This document shows positions 45,625-57,378 of a stretch of DNA of 64,000 nucleotides, in pieces. A program made the position numbers and the translations under genes. This DNA comes from Echria macrotheca (lineage: Eukaryota > Ascomycota > Sordariomycetes > Sordariales > Schizotheciaceae), in assembly GCA_030411725.1 (NCBI GenBank), contig MU839831.1, positions 1,240,001-1,304,000 on the forward strand, given 5' to 3'. The notes below the pieces were generated by a model. The model had not been told where the DNA came from. It worked only from the letters and a program-made list of their open reading frames with translations, and made no database searches. How positions within the stretch are numbered: the stretch's first letter is position 1; each line of letters starts with the position of its first letter.

Positions 45625-47174
45625 TTAAGCATCCACCACCGCATACCTCAACAGCCCCATAACAGCTCCCAACACAATCGCCGCCGGCGCCGGTACCCCA
45701 AAATACCTCCCGCCGACATAACTCGTCGCAACAATGACAACCCACCATGCATCATCTCCCAGACTCTTCCCCGACTGAAACCCCTCGTCGATATAGCCAA
45801 CCAAGAAGATTCTGTAGACGGCCGTATAAATCAGGCCCACCGCCCCGGCATTTATACCCCTCAACAGACTCTTAACCCACCGCCGGTTCCGGGCGGCGCT
45901 CCAAATGCCCATCGTCCCATGCACCAATATCAGCCCGGGACTAAAGATGGCCACCCACGCGATGAGCGCACCAGCCACACTGCTATACCCGTTATTAATC
46001 GCCGTCAAGCTCCCCAAGAAGACGGCAAAGTTGAAGTTCGGCCCCGGGAAGGCCTGGATCAGAGCGAGTCCGATAAGAAAATCACGAGGTGAGACCCAGC
46101 CCTCGGCGACGACGTATTCGCGCAGGAGCGGAATCACGACCGGGCCGCCGCCAAAGATGATGGTCCCCGCCAGGTACATATTCGAAAACAGTCGGTAGAG
46201 AAGGGGTGTCGGCGAAGGGAGGACGCTGCGCAGGACCATGGCGACGATGAAGCTGAGAAAAAAGGTGCAGATGATCACGGTGCCGGTCTTCCACGAGAAG
46301 TCGAGCTGGATGCCCTTGGGGATGATGCGCGGTTCGTTCTCTGCCGTGGATGTCGTACTGCCACCTGCGGTGGTTCCCTTATTTGCGTCCTGCGATGTCG
46401 TAGGCAGATCAGATGCCGGCGGTACTCGCTCATCAAGTTCCTGTTCCAGCGGAGGGACCGGCTCCTCTTCACTCCCTCTCCGGCGCGGCTTCCGTCTTCT
46501 AAACAGCCCCAGAACAGCACCGACAGGCCGATGCAACCACCGAAAGTCAAACACCAGCGTCGCGACGCCGGACACAACCATTAACACGGGAAAGTACCAC
46601 AGCGCGTTATACAGCATCCCGGCGGCGCCACTCACAAACACCACAATCCGCGTCAACTTATCCGTGATCGCCTTGTGCGACAACTCGACCGCAGCAAGCG
46701 CAATCACGCCCACAGTGGCCGAGTTCAGCCCCGACAACAGAGCATACACCGGCCGGGGTAGTGTCTCATCGATATTCGCCACGCCGATGGAAAGGGCGAA
46801 CATGCCCAGCGCGCCGGGGAGACTCCACACCAAAAAGCTGATGAAGGCAGCCGCGAAGCCGTCCCTGATCAGGTTGATGCAGTAGAGCATTTTCGTCGAG
46901 GCCGGCCCGGAGAGGGACTGGGAGATGGAGAAGAGCTCCTGGAAGACTTGCTCGTCTATCCATTGCGTCTTTTTCACGAATTTGTCGTTGAACTGGATAG
47001 GTAGGTAACTGTATCAGTGGCGCGTGTGTCGGAAGGGGGGAGGAAGAGACATACGATCTTAAAGTGTACTGGTGGTCCGCCGAATGCCGTCACGCCTAGG
47101 TGCCAGTTTGCGCGGAGAACTTTCCACGCCCGCAGCGCGCGGGCTCGCGCCTGGCGAGCTGTCGACGAGCTCAT
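45625..47174 (-). CDS. Chromate ion transporter (CHR) family membrane protein
   Basis: Two exons, 47174-47055 and 46992-45625 (62-nt intron, GTATGT donor, CAG acceptor), give 495 aa. It has two homologous halves, as in two-domain CHR proteins. The first begins WHLGVTAFGGPPVHFKI-FNDKFVKKTQWIDEQVFQELFSISQSLSGPAS; the second has FSNMYLAGTIIFGGGPVVIPLLREYVV and LIGLALIQAFPGPNFNFAVFLG. About ten hydrophobic segments are visible, with a basic then acidic Ser/Thr-rich loop (about 210-265) between the halves. Bacterial homologues export chromate or sulfate; the fungal substrate is not established. It is divergent from the TFIIA gene. Confidence 0.94.
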
Positions 47175-47984
47175 TTTATGTCAAACCCGCGATCTCGGGG
47201 GGATGAAGTCGCAGGTTGAGACAACAGAAAAACGTGGAGAGAACCGAGCCGTCGGGACAGGGCGCTATTTGAAGTCGGCAGGCTGCGGTGAAATTCTGAC
47301 CACTGACGAGCGCGAGCGAGGATGATGCCATAACGCCCCCGGCGCCAGCGTTGCTCGGCGCCGCGGTCCGCTGCGGAGTCCCCGGTTCGGAGGGATGGGG
47401 CCGCCGGATTGGGTTAGACCCAGGGCTTCGATTACGTACCGAATATCTGGAGGATTGAAGTCTTGGCGACGCCTCGAAGGCAGACTGACAACAACATACG
47501 ATAGAGGTGTTATTGTCTTGCTACCAGTCTTGTCACACGGGAATAGACCTTCCAGGTACCCGGAGAACAAAGATTGTCATGAACAATACATACAGGTCCG
47601 GAAACAACTATCACCCTGGGCTTAATAGGAGTTCCACCGCATCTTGGCATCTTGCGAACAAAGAAGCGTATGCGTCTGGGAAAATAGTCATACTCTACGA
47701 GTCATCCCAAGCCCAGAAAGCTTCTTGTGTGGCATAGGTCAGGTCCTTGCATACCCAATAAGCACCTGCCTGAAGCAGTGAAACATTCCATTAGAGCCCC
47801 GCTTTCCGCTCAAACTCGCTCTTTTCTCCCAGATCGATAATCCATCAACTTCGCATCATAAAACACTATCATCCAGCTCGTTAACCGCCGAAAACAAAAC
47901 TAAAATCTACCTCCCATCCCAGCACATTATACTCTACCCTAGCATCAAGTAACCCCCGACGAAAAAAAACCTAGAAAAACCCAA
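47175..47984. other. Intergenic between divergent CHR transporter and TFIIA genes
   Basis: Only short frames. It should contain both promoters; a CT-rich, then A-rich leader precedes the TFIIA ATG. Nothing else seen. Confidence 0.6.
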
Positions 47985-48335
47985 ATGTCCACAGCAAACA
48001 TCACATCCAGCACAATCTACCGCTTCGGCTCCCTCGGCCAGACCCTCCTGGACACCATCGACAGCCTGATCCTCGCCGGCCGCATCACGCCGCAGCTCGC
48101 CATCGTCGTGCTCGAGGCCTACGACCGCACCATGGCCCGCGGCCTCGGCACGCGCGCCACCATGACGCTCCGGGGCAAGCTGGACATGTACCGGCTGTGC
48201 GACAACATCTGGACGTTCGAGGTGCACAACGCCAAGTTCTCGATGAACCGGGGGACGGTCAGGGGAAGGGATGTCATCGAGGCGGCTAGGGTGAAGATTG
48301 TTGCTGTGCCGGTGGGGGATTCGGAGAGGAGTTGA
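47985..48335 (+). CDS. TFIIA small (gamma) subunit-like protein, divergent
   Basis: Single exon, 116 aa. The order of features matches Toa2/TFIIA-gamma: an N-terminal helical part (QTLLDTIDSLILAGRITPQLAIVVLEAYDRTMA), the beta-rich part LTFKG-like segment MTLRGKLDMYRLCDNIWTFEVHNAKF, and the last strand ARVKIVAVP. TFIIA stabilises TBP on TATA DNA. Several normally invariant residues differ from what I know of fungal Toa2 (YELYR replaced by STIYRFG, FKGHLDTYRFCDEVWTF by LRGKLDMYRLCDNIWTF). It also lacks introns. It could be the main subunit of this species or a paralogue. Confidence 0.85.
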   Translation: MSTANITSSTIYRFGSLGQTLLDTIDSLILAGRITPQLAIVVLEAYDRTMARGLGTRATMTLRGKLDMYRLCDNIWTFEVHNAKFSMNRGTVRGRDVIEAARVKIVAVPVGDSERS

Positions 48336-49213
48336 GGACGGGGGAGGGGGGCCGGGGGGTTGGTGAAGGTGGATGTCTGGGAGGGATGAGCTGTCCGGTG
48401 ATGTCGAGTACTTATCTGCGAGAGGGAGACGCGTTTGTGCCGAGGGGCGCGGTGATGGGTGGTGTGGGGCATGCGAGTTGATATTGTCAGCTGAAGCGGC
48501 TGGTTTATGTGCAACCATGGAAAGGGAGTTGAGGTACCCCGGGCAGCCCCCCGGGTTGTTCATTTCGACAATCGCGTGGCAGGAGTTCTCCTACATGGAA
48601 GGAGCTGGACTGCGTAAATAAATAAATAAAATGCTTCCCAACACTGAATAGTTGCTTCCCGCCATACTTCCCAAGGGCTCCTCTTCAAATCAATCCAACA
48701 AGAAAAAAAGAAAAAAGCCAAGGTGTACCTTAGTTTGACAGCTCCGCTGACCGTGTTGCACGCATGGGCCCGGAAACCCTTTCTTTATGACATAACGGGG
48801 TACACCGCGCTGTATACGTACCTTAGAATATGTGGTCGCCCGTGCGTAGTACGGGCTACGGCAGCTGCGAAATGCAACCAAGAAGGCTTAGCCACGAGTG
48901 AATAGGCAAGGTAATTAGTAAAATTAACCATATGCTTGCCAGCCTTAATTAATTGTTCACAGTTTTGACCTTTGTGGCCTGTGGCCACTTCGACCTGTTC
49001 CGCAACAACTTGAAGATCAGAAATTGACATCGAACCCGGGCAGGGACATATCGGGCAATGAGGAAAGTCCAAAGGTATAGGGTATATAAGGTACTTGCTA
49101 GAGAGCGACAGCCACTCCCGAATAAACAACAAAAACAATTACAATGATACTACATGGTCCCAAAATAACCAGCTCGGTGAAAGAGATTGGAGAACCGAAC
49201 AACTTGACATCCC
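48336..49213. other. Intergenic between converging genes
   Basis: Contains a TAAA microsatellite at 48615-48630. No gene seen. Confidence 0.6.
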
Positions 49214-52134
49214 CTAAACCTTTGGTTCATGGACATACTCCACCGGCACGACCTCTCCCCTCCCACTACCCGCATTCTGGTAATACCCCTGCCGCTGGTA
49301 CTGCCGCCGTTCTTGGTACGGCCGCCCCTGCTGGTACTGCTGCTGAGGCTGCCCCGACACAGGAGCCTGTACCTGCACCGGCGGCGAGGGGTTCTGGTAA
49401 TGCTGAGCGTTATACCCACCACCAGTCCCCCGCCTCTCCACATCGCCATCGAGGAATGGCCTCCTCAGCCCCAGACGCACGCGCGGAAGGCTATCCATGC
49501 GATCGACGCTCTGCGAGGGGATACGCAGGACCGTCTCGCGGTACAGCGTCCCGGTGGTCACGTCGAAGGAGCAGGCGATGGCGCGCTTGGTGCCGCCCTC
49601 GCTACCGCCAACGAGGAGGACGGTCGGGGGGCGGATAGCGTAGAACAGCGTCACGGTCATGTTGAAAGTGTCTACCAGCGTAAACACCTTCATCTTGCCC
49701 ATGGGGCTGCGGCTCATGTCCTGGCAGGATGCGACGGTGGGGTGGTACTGGCAGTACGCCCCGCTGCCCTGGTTGCGGCAGTAGTCACAGGGCGCGGTTG
49801 GGTCCAGGGTCTCGACGGGGTACGTGTCGATGGTGCCGGCGTCCTGGATGGCGGCCTGCAGCAGGGGTTGCTGTTCTTCGTTCTCGGCGTACCGGTAGTG
49901 CACCGCGCGCTCCCGCATGCGCTCGCCCTGCTTGTGCCGGGCGAGCGGGGAGCCGTAGGCGCTCCAGCGCAGACGGGAGTGTTTTGGGTCTGCACCGGTC
50001 GAGCCGAAGAGACGCTCTTCGAGGGCCTCGAGGGGCACGTAGCCCTCGATGCCGAAGAAGCACGGCTCCACTACCCACAGCTTGCCCGAGAATATCTGGC
50101 GGAGGAAGTAGGGCGCGGGAAGAATGCAGAGGAGGGATATGACGATGATGGCAATAGCAGCCTGCTGCGTCGGGTTGGGCGGACTAGGGACGTCGAAGTC
50201 CGAGAAGGAGGACCTGACAGCAGCCGCAGGGGCGCTGACAATGGCTAGGATGATACCGACCAGGAAAAGAAGAGGCGACCACGACAGGATGCTGACAAAC
50301 ACCTGGCGCTTGAGGGTGCCCCGGCGCAGGGCGCGGATCTTGGTGAAGTGCGACCACTGGATCTGGGCGCCCTTGGCACCGTCGACAACGACCGTGTCGT
50401 TCTCGCCGATGGCGCACACCTGCGTGTCCGGGTAGATGTCCCACAGGCTGGCCTTGTACTGGTCCGCCATCAGCTCCCAGTTCTGCTCGGGGAAGTCGGG
50501 CAGCAGGCAGATCAGCCGCTCCATCAGCCTGTCGCTGTCCTGCGGGAGCGAAAGGCGGGCAAAGGCCTGGAAGGACGTGTCGGTCTTGTCGATGGGCGGG
50601 CGGATGCGCAGCAGGCCCATGAGCACGTAGACGCGGTCTCCCGGGTGGAGGGACCGGAATCGGCGGCTCATGAGGCACTCGAGCGCGATCTTGACCAGCT
50701 CGAGTCGGCTGAGGTGGAGGTTGGTGTAGTGGTCGATGAGCTGGCGTGCCGTCGGCGCATCCGACCAGGCCTCGGTGGGCAGCAGGGCCTTGGGGATCTC
50801 GCGCACCTCGACGGGCCTCTGGCCCGGGCCGCGGTTGCCGCAGTGCCAGACGGTGACCGTGTCGCCGTGGCTGAGGACAACCTCGGGCAGGGTCCAGATG
50901 CGCTGGCCCCAGACCCGGAGAGCGTCGGGGTCCCACTCGCGAGAGATGTTGCCGGCGACGATGATGACGTGCTTCGCGGCGCGGATGATGTCGCTGATGC
51001 TGTACGTGTCCTGGTTCGCAAGCCTCTCGCGCTCCAATCCGTGGACGGGCGTTGGCCTTCCGTTCTCGTCGGCGACCTCACCAGGTGGCATGCAGTTCGC
51101 AGACGACCAAAAGGCGTACGGTGTCTTGAACAGGTCAACCTCTCCCGGCTTGAGCTGGAAGTACTGGGTGGCCGCCTTGGTTGAAACGCTGATGAGCCTC
51201 TCGAGGTCGTCTTGATCCTGTGCGTGGACGTTCCCGTCGGCGTCGGGGAGGTTGTAGTGGGCAGACGCGTAGCACACCATGACGAAAGGCGTAAGATCGT
51301 TTTCTGGCACCGCACGGCGGACCGAGTCGAATTTCTTGCGGCCATTGACCTCGACCTCGACGATGTAGTTGAGAAAGCGAGGCCGGAAGGTCCGGTAACT
51401 CGACAGTACCGTCTTGCCGCCTTGGTCATGCAGCCGCTGGGCGACCTGCAAGCGGTTCTCGAGAAGGTTACGAGCCAGTCGGGGATACCGCAGGCCTTTG
51501 TACATCATGGGGAGGTATCTGGTTTGGTCTTTCTCGGCTGCTTCTTCGGCATCCATGGTCATAAGCTGGAGGCGAGAACGTTAGCTGGCTGAAGCTCCGT
51601 GCGATAGCAACATGAAGACGAGGTTAAACTCACTGAAAACAAAAAGACAGCCACGGCAGGTAGCCACAACAACACCACTTTCCATTTGTCCTCGGCCGTC
51701 AGATCGGACCACGGTAGACTCCGTCGCTTGGCCGGGATGGCACGATAAGGGATGTTGGCGATGCGCAGCAAGATGGGCGTGACATTGTTAATGGGCGTGC
51801 GCTTCCAGGTACAGTTGGACTCGCTGGAAGACATGCGGCAGAGCATGCCCGGCGCCTGCACATAGAGGGTCTCGATCTTGCCGGTGGCCGGGTCGATATA
51901 GCACTCGAACGGCCGGTCATAAGTCTTCTCGCGTCCGAGACCGTCGATAACGGTAAAAGGCGACTCGGTCTTCTTGTACTCCAGTCCCGGACGGAAGTAT
52001 AGATGGGGTTTTGAGAACCAGCGCCATGAGTACCCACCCGAGAAGAAATATGACCACCAGCTGGGGATGTCCTCGTACGGGTTTGGGTAGCGCGGGCCTG
52101 AAGCCGAACCCGTGGGTGCCTGGACCATTGCCAT
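49214..52134 (-). CDS. HET-related fungal integral membrane protein
   Basis: Two exons, 52134-51634 and 51565-49214 (68-nt intron, GTGAGT donor, CAG acceptor), give 950 aa. The N-terminal part has the family start NPYEDIPSWWSYFFSGGYSWRWF and an IDGLGREKTYDRPFECYIDPATGK block, then a membrane segment (VVLLWLPAVAVFLFS) at the splice. The middle has HET-like pieces: WGQRIWTLPEVVLSHGDTVTVWHCG and HPGDRVYVLMGLLRIRPPIDKTDT. Two more membrane segments follow (ILSWSPLLFLVGIILAIV, AAIAIIVISLLCILPAPYFL). The C-terminus is Gln/Pro/Tyr-rich. Similar fungal proteins are often mislabelled 3-hydroxyisobutyrate dehydrogenase; no dehydrogenase motif is present. Function unknown; a link to non-self response is inference. 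Confidence 0.88.
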
Positions 52135-52142
52135 GTTGGATG

Positions 52143-52370
52143 CTAATACGCGTTGGGGTTCAGCGGAGGAGCAGGCGGGAAAAGGGGGGCAGGCGGAGCA
52201 GGCGGAGCGTTGCCCCGGTTGTTATTGCGGTTGGGAATGTTGTTGCTGGCGGGCGGCAAGGGTTCCTCGTCGAAGAGGTCGTCGAGCTCGTCGAGGAAGC
52301 GGCGAACCTTCTCCTTATCTGGGTTGGTATTTCCGCCGTGGAAGGAAGGGGCCTTTCCACCAGACGACAT
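52143..52370 (-). CDS. 75-codon acidic ORF directly upstream of the HET-like gene
   Basis: A 75-aa frame (MSSGGKAPSFHGGNTNPDKE...) ends with TAG only 8 nt before the ATG of the 950-aa gene, on the same strand. It contains an acidic amphipathic helix (KEKVRRFLDELDDLFDEEPL), an Asn/Arg-rich patch and a Pro-rich end. I tested the only nearby donor (GTATTAG): the intron would be 30 nt and out of frame, so no simple splice joins it to the main frame. It may be an upstream ORF in the same transcript, an alternative first exon, or part of the gene misread because of a sequence error. Not a recognised family. Confidence 0.45.
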   Translation of the reverse strand: MSSGGKAPSFHGGNTNPDKEKVRRFLDELDDLFDEEPLPPASNNIPNRNNNRGNAPPAPPAPLFPPAPPLNPNAY

Positions 52371-53213
52371 GCCGGTATGTGAGGAGAAAGGAAGCAGGGA
52401 GAAAAGGTGGTGCACCAGGTGTGAAATTTGTAACTGTGTGTGTGTTAAATGCAGAGCGAAGTCTAGACCTCAGATGTGAAGGGCCTGGATGCCTGGACCC
52501 ATGGCGGGATTATATCCACGAGGTCAGCCACAGCACCTCCGTCCTCGGCGGACGAAACCTGACTTCACGAGGCTGTCCTGTCCTCGGTGCACGGTCCGGT
52601 GCTGGTCAGTTAATTTCTCTGATCAGCGCCCCAGAACCCGGTGTGTGACTACACCTGCCCATCTAATTGGTGGCCTTGCCGGCTCATGGAGAGGGGAGAG
52701 AAATGCTGCCCCGCTTCTGGTGGGTGGTACAGCATAACCTCCAAGCAGCACGGGGTGCACTTGGGAAGCCACCTAAATGCGATGCGTTTCAGCTCCTTGG
52801 GACCTACAGAGATCCAGACTCTTTTCTTCTCCAATTTTAGCAGCATCGCCGTTCAATATTGCTTTTCTCTCGACGTCTGTATTGATTCGCATCCCACCCC
52901 TCTGGAGTATTAGAGAGAGCTCCGTGATCCTTGGCTTTTCCTCTTTTGTTCCTTTCACCCTTGACGCAACTTACCTAAGGTATCAGCGACGGCGCAGTCA
53001 TGCCATGCTTCGATATCCCACTACGAGGTAGCCGGACTACCGAGTCAACGACACAACCCCCGCAAGCCAGGTTCCGGAGGTTTTGGAGAAAAGAAGGTTC
53101 GCGCTCCATCAACCACTTCCCTTGGGCGACTCAGTTGGCTTGCCGCATTTTGTGTGTCTTGAATAATCCCGCTAACGAGTGAAAAAGGGGACCATCGCCT
53201 GGGCCGATCCAAG
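52371..53213. other. Intergenic with probable missing 5' exon of the CorA-like gene
   Basis: Holds the promoters of the HET-like and CorA-like genes. An ATG at 53000 opens 60 codons in another frame and could supply the first CorA-like exon through a weak GTCTTG donor; I could not confirm it. Confidence 0.4.
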
Positions 53214-54684
53214 TGTGGCTCGGCAGCCGACCTGACAGAATGGTGTGGACACGATTTGGACATCATGTAAGCGTTCGGTGTTTTGAGTTCAGCCCTCTGC
53301 CTCCCACCGGTGGTTCGCGCATGCAGGGAATAGGGGCTATCCCCAAAACATCCACCGCGTTTCCCATTTCGGGTCCCGCGTGGTTCCCATCACACCGAGC
53401 CTGGTCTGGACTGACCTGCACGCTACCAGAATTGCACCCCTTGACGGTAAATTCGCCGACTCGGAAAAGGAGTATGAGACTCTGGTGGAACTGTACGATA
53501 TTCCCCCCCAGTTTGTGTTGGAGCGGGAGCGCAGCGTCACGCATTCGCTGGGTCGGCAGTTGGGTCCAGATCTCAAGACTGAAAGTAAGTCGTCCCGGTC
53601 CAATCAGCGAAGAGAACGCAGGCACGATCTGACATTTTCTCAGCCCTCTGGATGCACTTCCTCAGCGAGGTCCCCTCAACAGATGCCGGCAGCAACCGGC
53701 AGCCCGAATGGCTGAAATGGGGCTTCATCCTGACGTGGACGCCGAAGCCGGCAACTTCCGCACCAACTCGCCATACCGTGAGCCTGATTGCATTCGACCC
53801 CCCAGTCGAGACAATGCAGCGCCTGGTCAGTCTTTTGCGATCGCCCAGTTGGACAGACGTAACCGTCGATCCGTACCTCCTGGTCGACATTGCGCTGGCC
53901 TCATGGCATGAGCGCATCGACCAGGTGGCTTGGGAGGTGAACCGCATGGTCCGCGCCGACGAGGAGGACGTCTTCCGCCGCGCTCGGATGCTGCGGTCCT
54001 CCGACACAGCCATTGTCGACCTCGACCTCCATCGAATCCACACCAGTGCCAAGAACGCCATCTTCATGGTCGAGGCCCTGGATGCCGCCATCCGGTCCGT
54101 CGATCTAGCCCTGGTCAACCACGGACTGCTGAGGGGTACAGCACCCGGAAATGACATCTGGGAAAATACAGATCGACGGCTGCGACACACCTGCGAGCTA
54201 TTCCACTCGACTAAGTTGAGGACAGCTAGCGACCAGGCAAGGATAAAAAACACGGTAGACCTGGTGAGTATTCCCGGGTTTTTGGTCCTCGTAAATCCTG
54301 ACAAGACAGGCCTTTCATATCAATACGGTCCACGACAGCCAGGTCAACCTCGACAACAGTCGAAGCGTGCGCATTATTTCCATAGTGGGCATGGTCTTTA
54401 TCCCCTTCGGCGCCGTGTGCTCCATCTTTGGCACCCAGTTCTTTTCCTCGGCCGATGTCGCACGGCATATCGATCTCAACCCGGATTTTTGGATGTTGTG
54501 GGCTATTGCCGTGCCTCTCACGTTGATCATTCTTGGTGTGTGGTATCTCAGCGAGTCCGGCGGCTTAAAGACCGGAGATGGTGCTCGTTCCACGCCTTTG
54601 GTTTTGTCTTGGCTGAGAAGGCCCAAGTTCGACGGAGGGAGTGATGTACATGTGCTGAAGGAAGATGGTGGAACCATGGTGTAG
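53214..54684 (+). CDS. CorA-like membrane protein (Mg2+ transporter superfamily), 5' end unresolved
   Basis: Supported exons: 53214-53266, 53334-53584, 53644-54263 and 54310-54684, giving at least 432 aa in phase. The first exon reads CGSAADLTEWCGHDLDI, and joining it to GYPQNIHRVSHFGSRVVP fits fungal CorA-like proteins, but it has no ATG; the start must lie in an upstream exon I cannot fix. Later motifs: SLVWTDLHATRIAPLDG, VLERERSVTHSLGRQLG, a long helical stalk, then two C-terminal membrane segments (IISIVGMVFIPFGAVCSIFGTQFF and FWMLWAIAVPLTLIILGVWYL). The loop has GTQ where classical CorA has GMN, so magnesium transport is doubtful. It is convergent with the DUF3176 gene, about 90 bp apart. 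Confidence 0.82.
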
Positions 54685-54776
54685 ATCTGATCACAGGAAA
54701 TGACACAATTATTATCCCCGGCTCTGTGGCCACATGACAGATTCCCTATGCCTCTGTTGACTAGCTCAAGGGGTTA

Positions 54777-56893
54777 TTAGGGCTTCCTTTTCAATGCAAG
54801 CCCGGTCGGCCCATCCTCTAATATTATCTCCGTGTTGGCGGCGTTCCTCCTGAGTTCCTCATAGTCACCGATGTGGCCCAAACTGCTGCGGGTTTTGTCG
54901 TCAAGTGCGCACAGTATCGCCAGCGTTGAACTCTTCAGAGGCTGTGCCCCTGAGGCAGTCGTGTAGGAAACGATCGCGATGAGGAACACGCTCGACAATA
55001 ATAGCTCCGCCAAGAGATATGATAACCATTGCCATCGAATAATAACAAAGGAAGTCGGGGTGAGGACGGTTCCGTTAATGGGGCCCGCGGTAAAAGGGTG
55101 GACCTTCCAATCCGATCGGATACTGTCCCGTGTTAGTAGGGTTCGCGTGCCAGTCATTCAAGGACTTACAAGTTTTCCAAACCCAGTCCAATGTTTTCCG
55201 TCAGGTTTCTCAGAATCGGCACCTGTGTGTCAGGATCCACGCTTCCGGCCAAGTCTCTCCACATGTTGACAGCGAACGCCATACTGAGATCGCCTTGGAT
55301 GCGATAGAATCGCCTTCCGAGCGCCCTGAACATGCCCTCCGACGTGCCGATAGTTGTACTCGCCGATGTCATGGGCGGCGTCACCCCGTCCCAAAAAGAC
55401 AACGACAAGTACGATGACACCCCAAGGCTCGTGAGTTCATCGACTATCAGCGGCGCATGATCCTCAGAACCAGGCGGCGGTGCCAATGTGAGGTTCCCCC
55501 AGGTGTACTCCTCGCACCTCTTGGGCGAGATCTGGAAGGTACACAGCCAAAAGGCTGGGTTCCGCACAACGTTGACGGCTGTCGTTGTATCTTTCAACAC
55601 CTTGATGGAGCGCGACGTCTCGTGCCAACTTGTCTGGCCCCCTTTCACGCTGACAGAGTATGACTTGGTGCACCAGTACCAGACCAGCTCGACAGCACGG
55701 AACTCGACCGTCGGCTCGGGCGTATCTAGACCGAGGACGTTCGAGTAGATGAGAAAGAAGTCGGCGAAACTTTGGTTCTCGAGGCTCTTGAAGGCCAATG
55801 TCGGGGCAAAATCTCTGGTCGCCCAAAAGTCAAAGGCATAGACGGTCGGGATCGTCAAGTTCTGGCCCCAGGGGAGGGTGGCTGACCAGGTCATATTGTA
55901 GGGTAGACCAGGCAGGTCCCAGGTCCGGGGAGGGAGACGGTTGCTTTTGACATGTGACGAAACATCGGATACGTTGCTGCAAATGCCAACAGTGACAAAA
56001 TCGGGAAATTCGCAATCACCCGTGGTGCAATCCAGAGAGTCGGAAGCAACAGTCTGACTTGCGGGGGTGTAGGCTCCGTTGGATATATGCTGCTTCAGGT
56101 TCAAAGAACGCAGATATGTCTGGTCTGTTTTGTCGAGAAAAAACTGATCCGAACTGAAGACTGTGATCCGGGGCACCTGCACTGTATGGTTGGACGGGAA
56201 CAGCTCGTTCTTGTATTGGATGGTGGCTTGAGTGACAGTCGATAGCATCAAGCTCGTCACGATAACCAATGCGGCGACGAATCCGAGGACGCTGCAATTG
56301 TTAGCTGGGTAGACAACAGCACTTGGCGGGATAACAAACCCTCCCTTCAGAGACAATAGAAGTCTCAAACTGCCAAAAGACCCCCTTGTGGCTTCTTCGA
56401 ACAGTCCAAAGTCGTCGGCCTTCCTCGCTTTTCTTGAAAACCAGATCCATCGGAGCTGTCCGAGGCCCTCGGTCACGGGTATGAGGAGTGATGCTTTTGA
56501 AACGGATGCAAGGAACGCAAGGAACGTGTTGAGCGTGATGCCCAAAGGCCATTCCGGGGGCTTCTGGCCGTCGTATTGGGCCAGGACGGCGATAATAGCG
56601 GCAGCTGAGCCCAGCCCGACGAGACACCAGAGGAGTTCAAGGATCCAGAATTTTCGGAGAAACTCGACCAAGTCGAAAGCTCGGAGTCGTTGTTCAGAGG
56701 CAAGCTTGTCGGGGGAGGTCCCTCGACTTGTGGGTGCAGAATAATAGATCACAGAAGTCGCTGATCCATCGGCTCCGGAAGGAATGTGCCACGGTTTGCC
56801 CATGATGTAGCCCACCGACGAGAAAACGTGCCAGACATTGCCGCCTGTGCCCGAACCATTGCGTGCAATGATGTTATAAGTATCATGGCACAC
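54777..56893 (-). CDS. DUF3176 fungal membrane protein
   Basis: Three exons, 56893-56340, 56291-55170 and 55122-54777, give 673 aa (643 if the ATG at 56803 is used). The N-terminal block LELLWCLVGLGSAAAIIAVLAQYDGQ...PEWPLGITLNTFLAFLASVSKASLLIPVTEGLGQLRWIWF and FEEATRGSFGSLRLLLSLKG is the DUF3176 signature with two membrane segments. A third (GFVAALVIVTSLML) follows the first splice; a large extracellular part with many N-glycosylation sites and paired Cys follows; the last exon has the terminal anchor (WLSYLLAELLLSSVFLIAIVS). Intron 1 (56292-56339, GTTTGT) is 48 nt with no stop, so retention would insert 16 residues. Function unknown. Confidence 0.9.
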
Positions 56894-57378
56894 GGGCTAG
56901 TTTCTCTTGGCTCGCGTGGGCAGACAGCAGGAAGATTGTTGGAGGATTGCTGCGCCGCAGCTAGTTCAGGACTTTTGGCGGTGCGGTTCGCCTGGGCCTG
57001 CGCGGGTCACCCGCCAGTGTGCATTGTCAGCGCGGCGTGCAGGTGTCCTTAGCCTATCACAGGCTTTGAATGGCAGAGCTGGGAACGGTGTGTTGGTGCC
57101 TCATGGCCAACGGGAGCACCCGATTCGCCAGCTCCGCCAGCTTCGACTGATTGGCACCGGTGAAGTAAAACACGCTTGTTGCCCCTGCGTCGGAATAGCA
57201 AAGTTGAGTCCTGATTCGGCAGGAGACATCTTCTGGAAATCTGAAATCGGGTTGTTGGTTGACGATGCGAAGATGACGTGGTTGCCGGATTCCCGGTTGA
57301 GATGTCCGTTGATTGCTTATTACCTTAGCGGGAGTGTGCGCGGCAATCTAAGCCCCGCCAGGGAGCGATAACGCTTGA
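56894..57378. other. Intergenic, DUF3176 promoter
   Basis: No gene. One 154-codon plus frame without motifs. It borders the repeat-bounded element on its right. Confidence 0.55.

Noticed and set aside
49229..50248. 339-codon plus frame opposite the HET-like gene
   Set aside because: Antisense shadow of the 950-aa frame in GC-rich DNA.
52105..52143. 30-nt intron joining the 75-codon ORF to the HET-like gene
   Set aside because: Too short for a fungal intron and the phases do not match.
53240..53266. ATG at 53240 as start of the CorA-like gene
   Set aside because: Its frame does not join the conserved second exon; the frame that does join (CGSAADLTEW...) has no ATG here.
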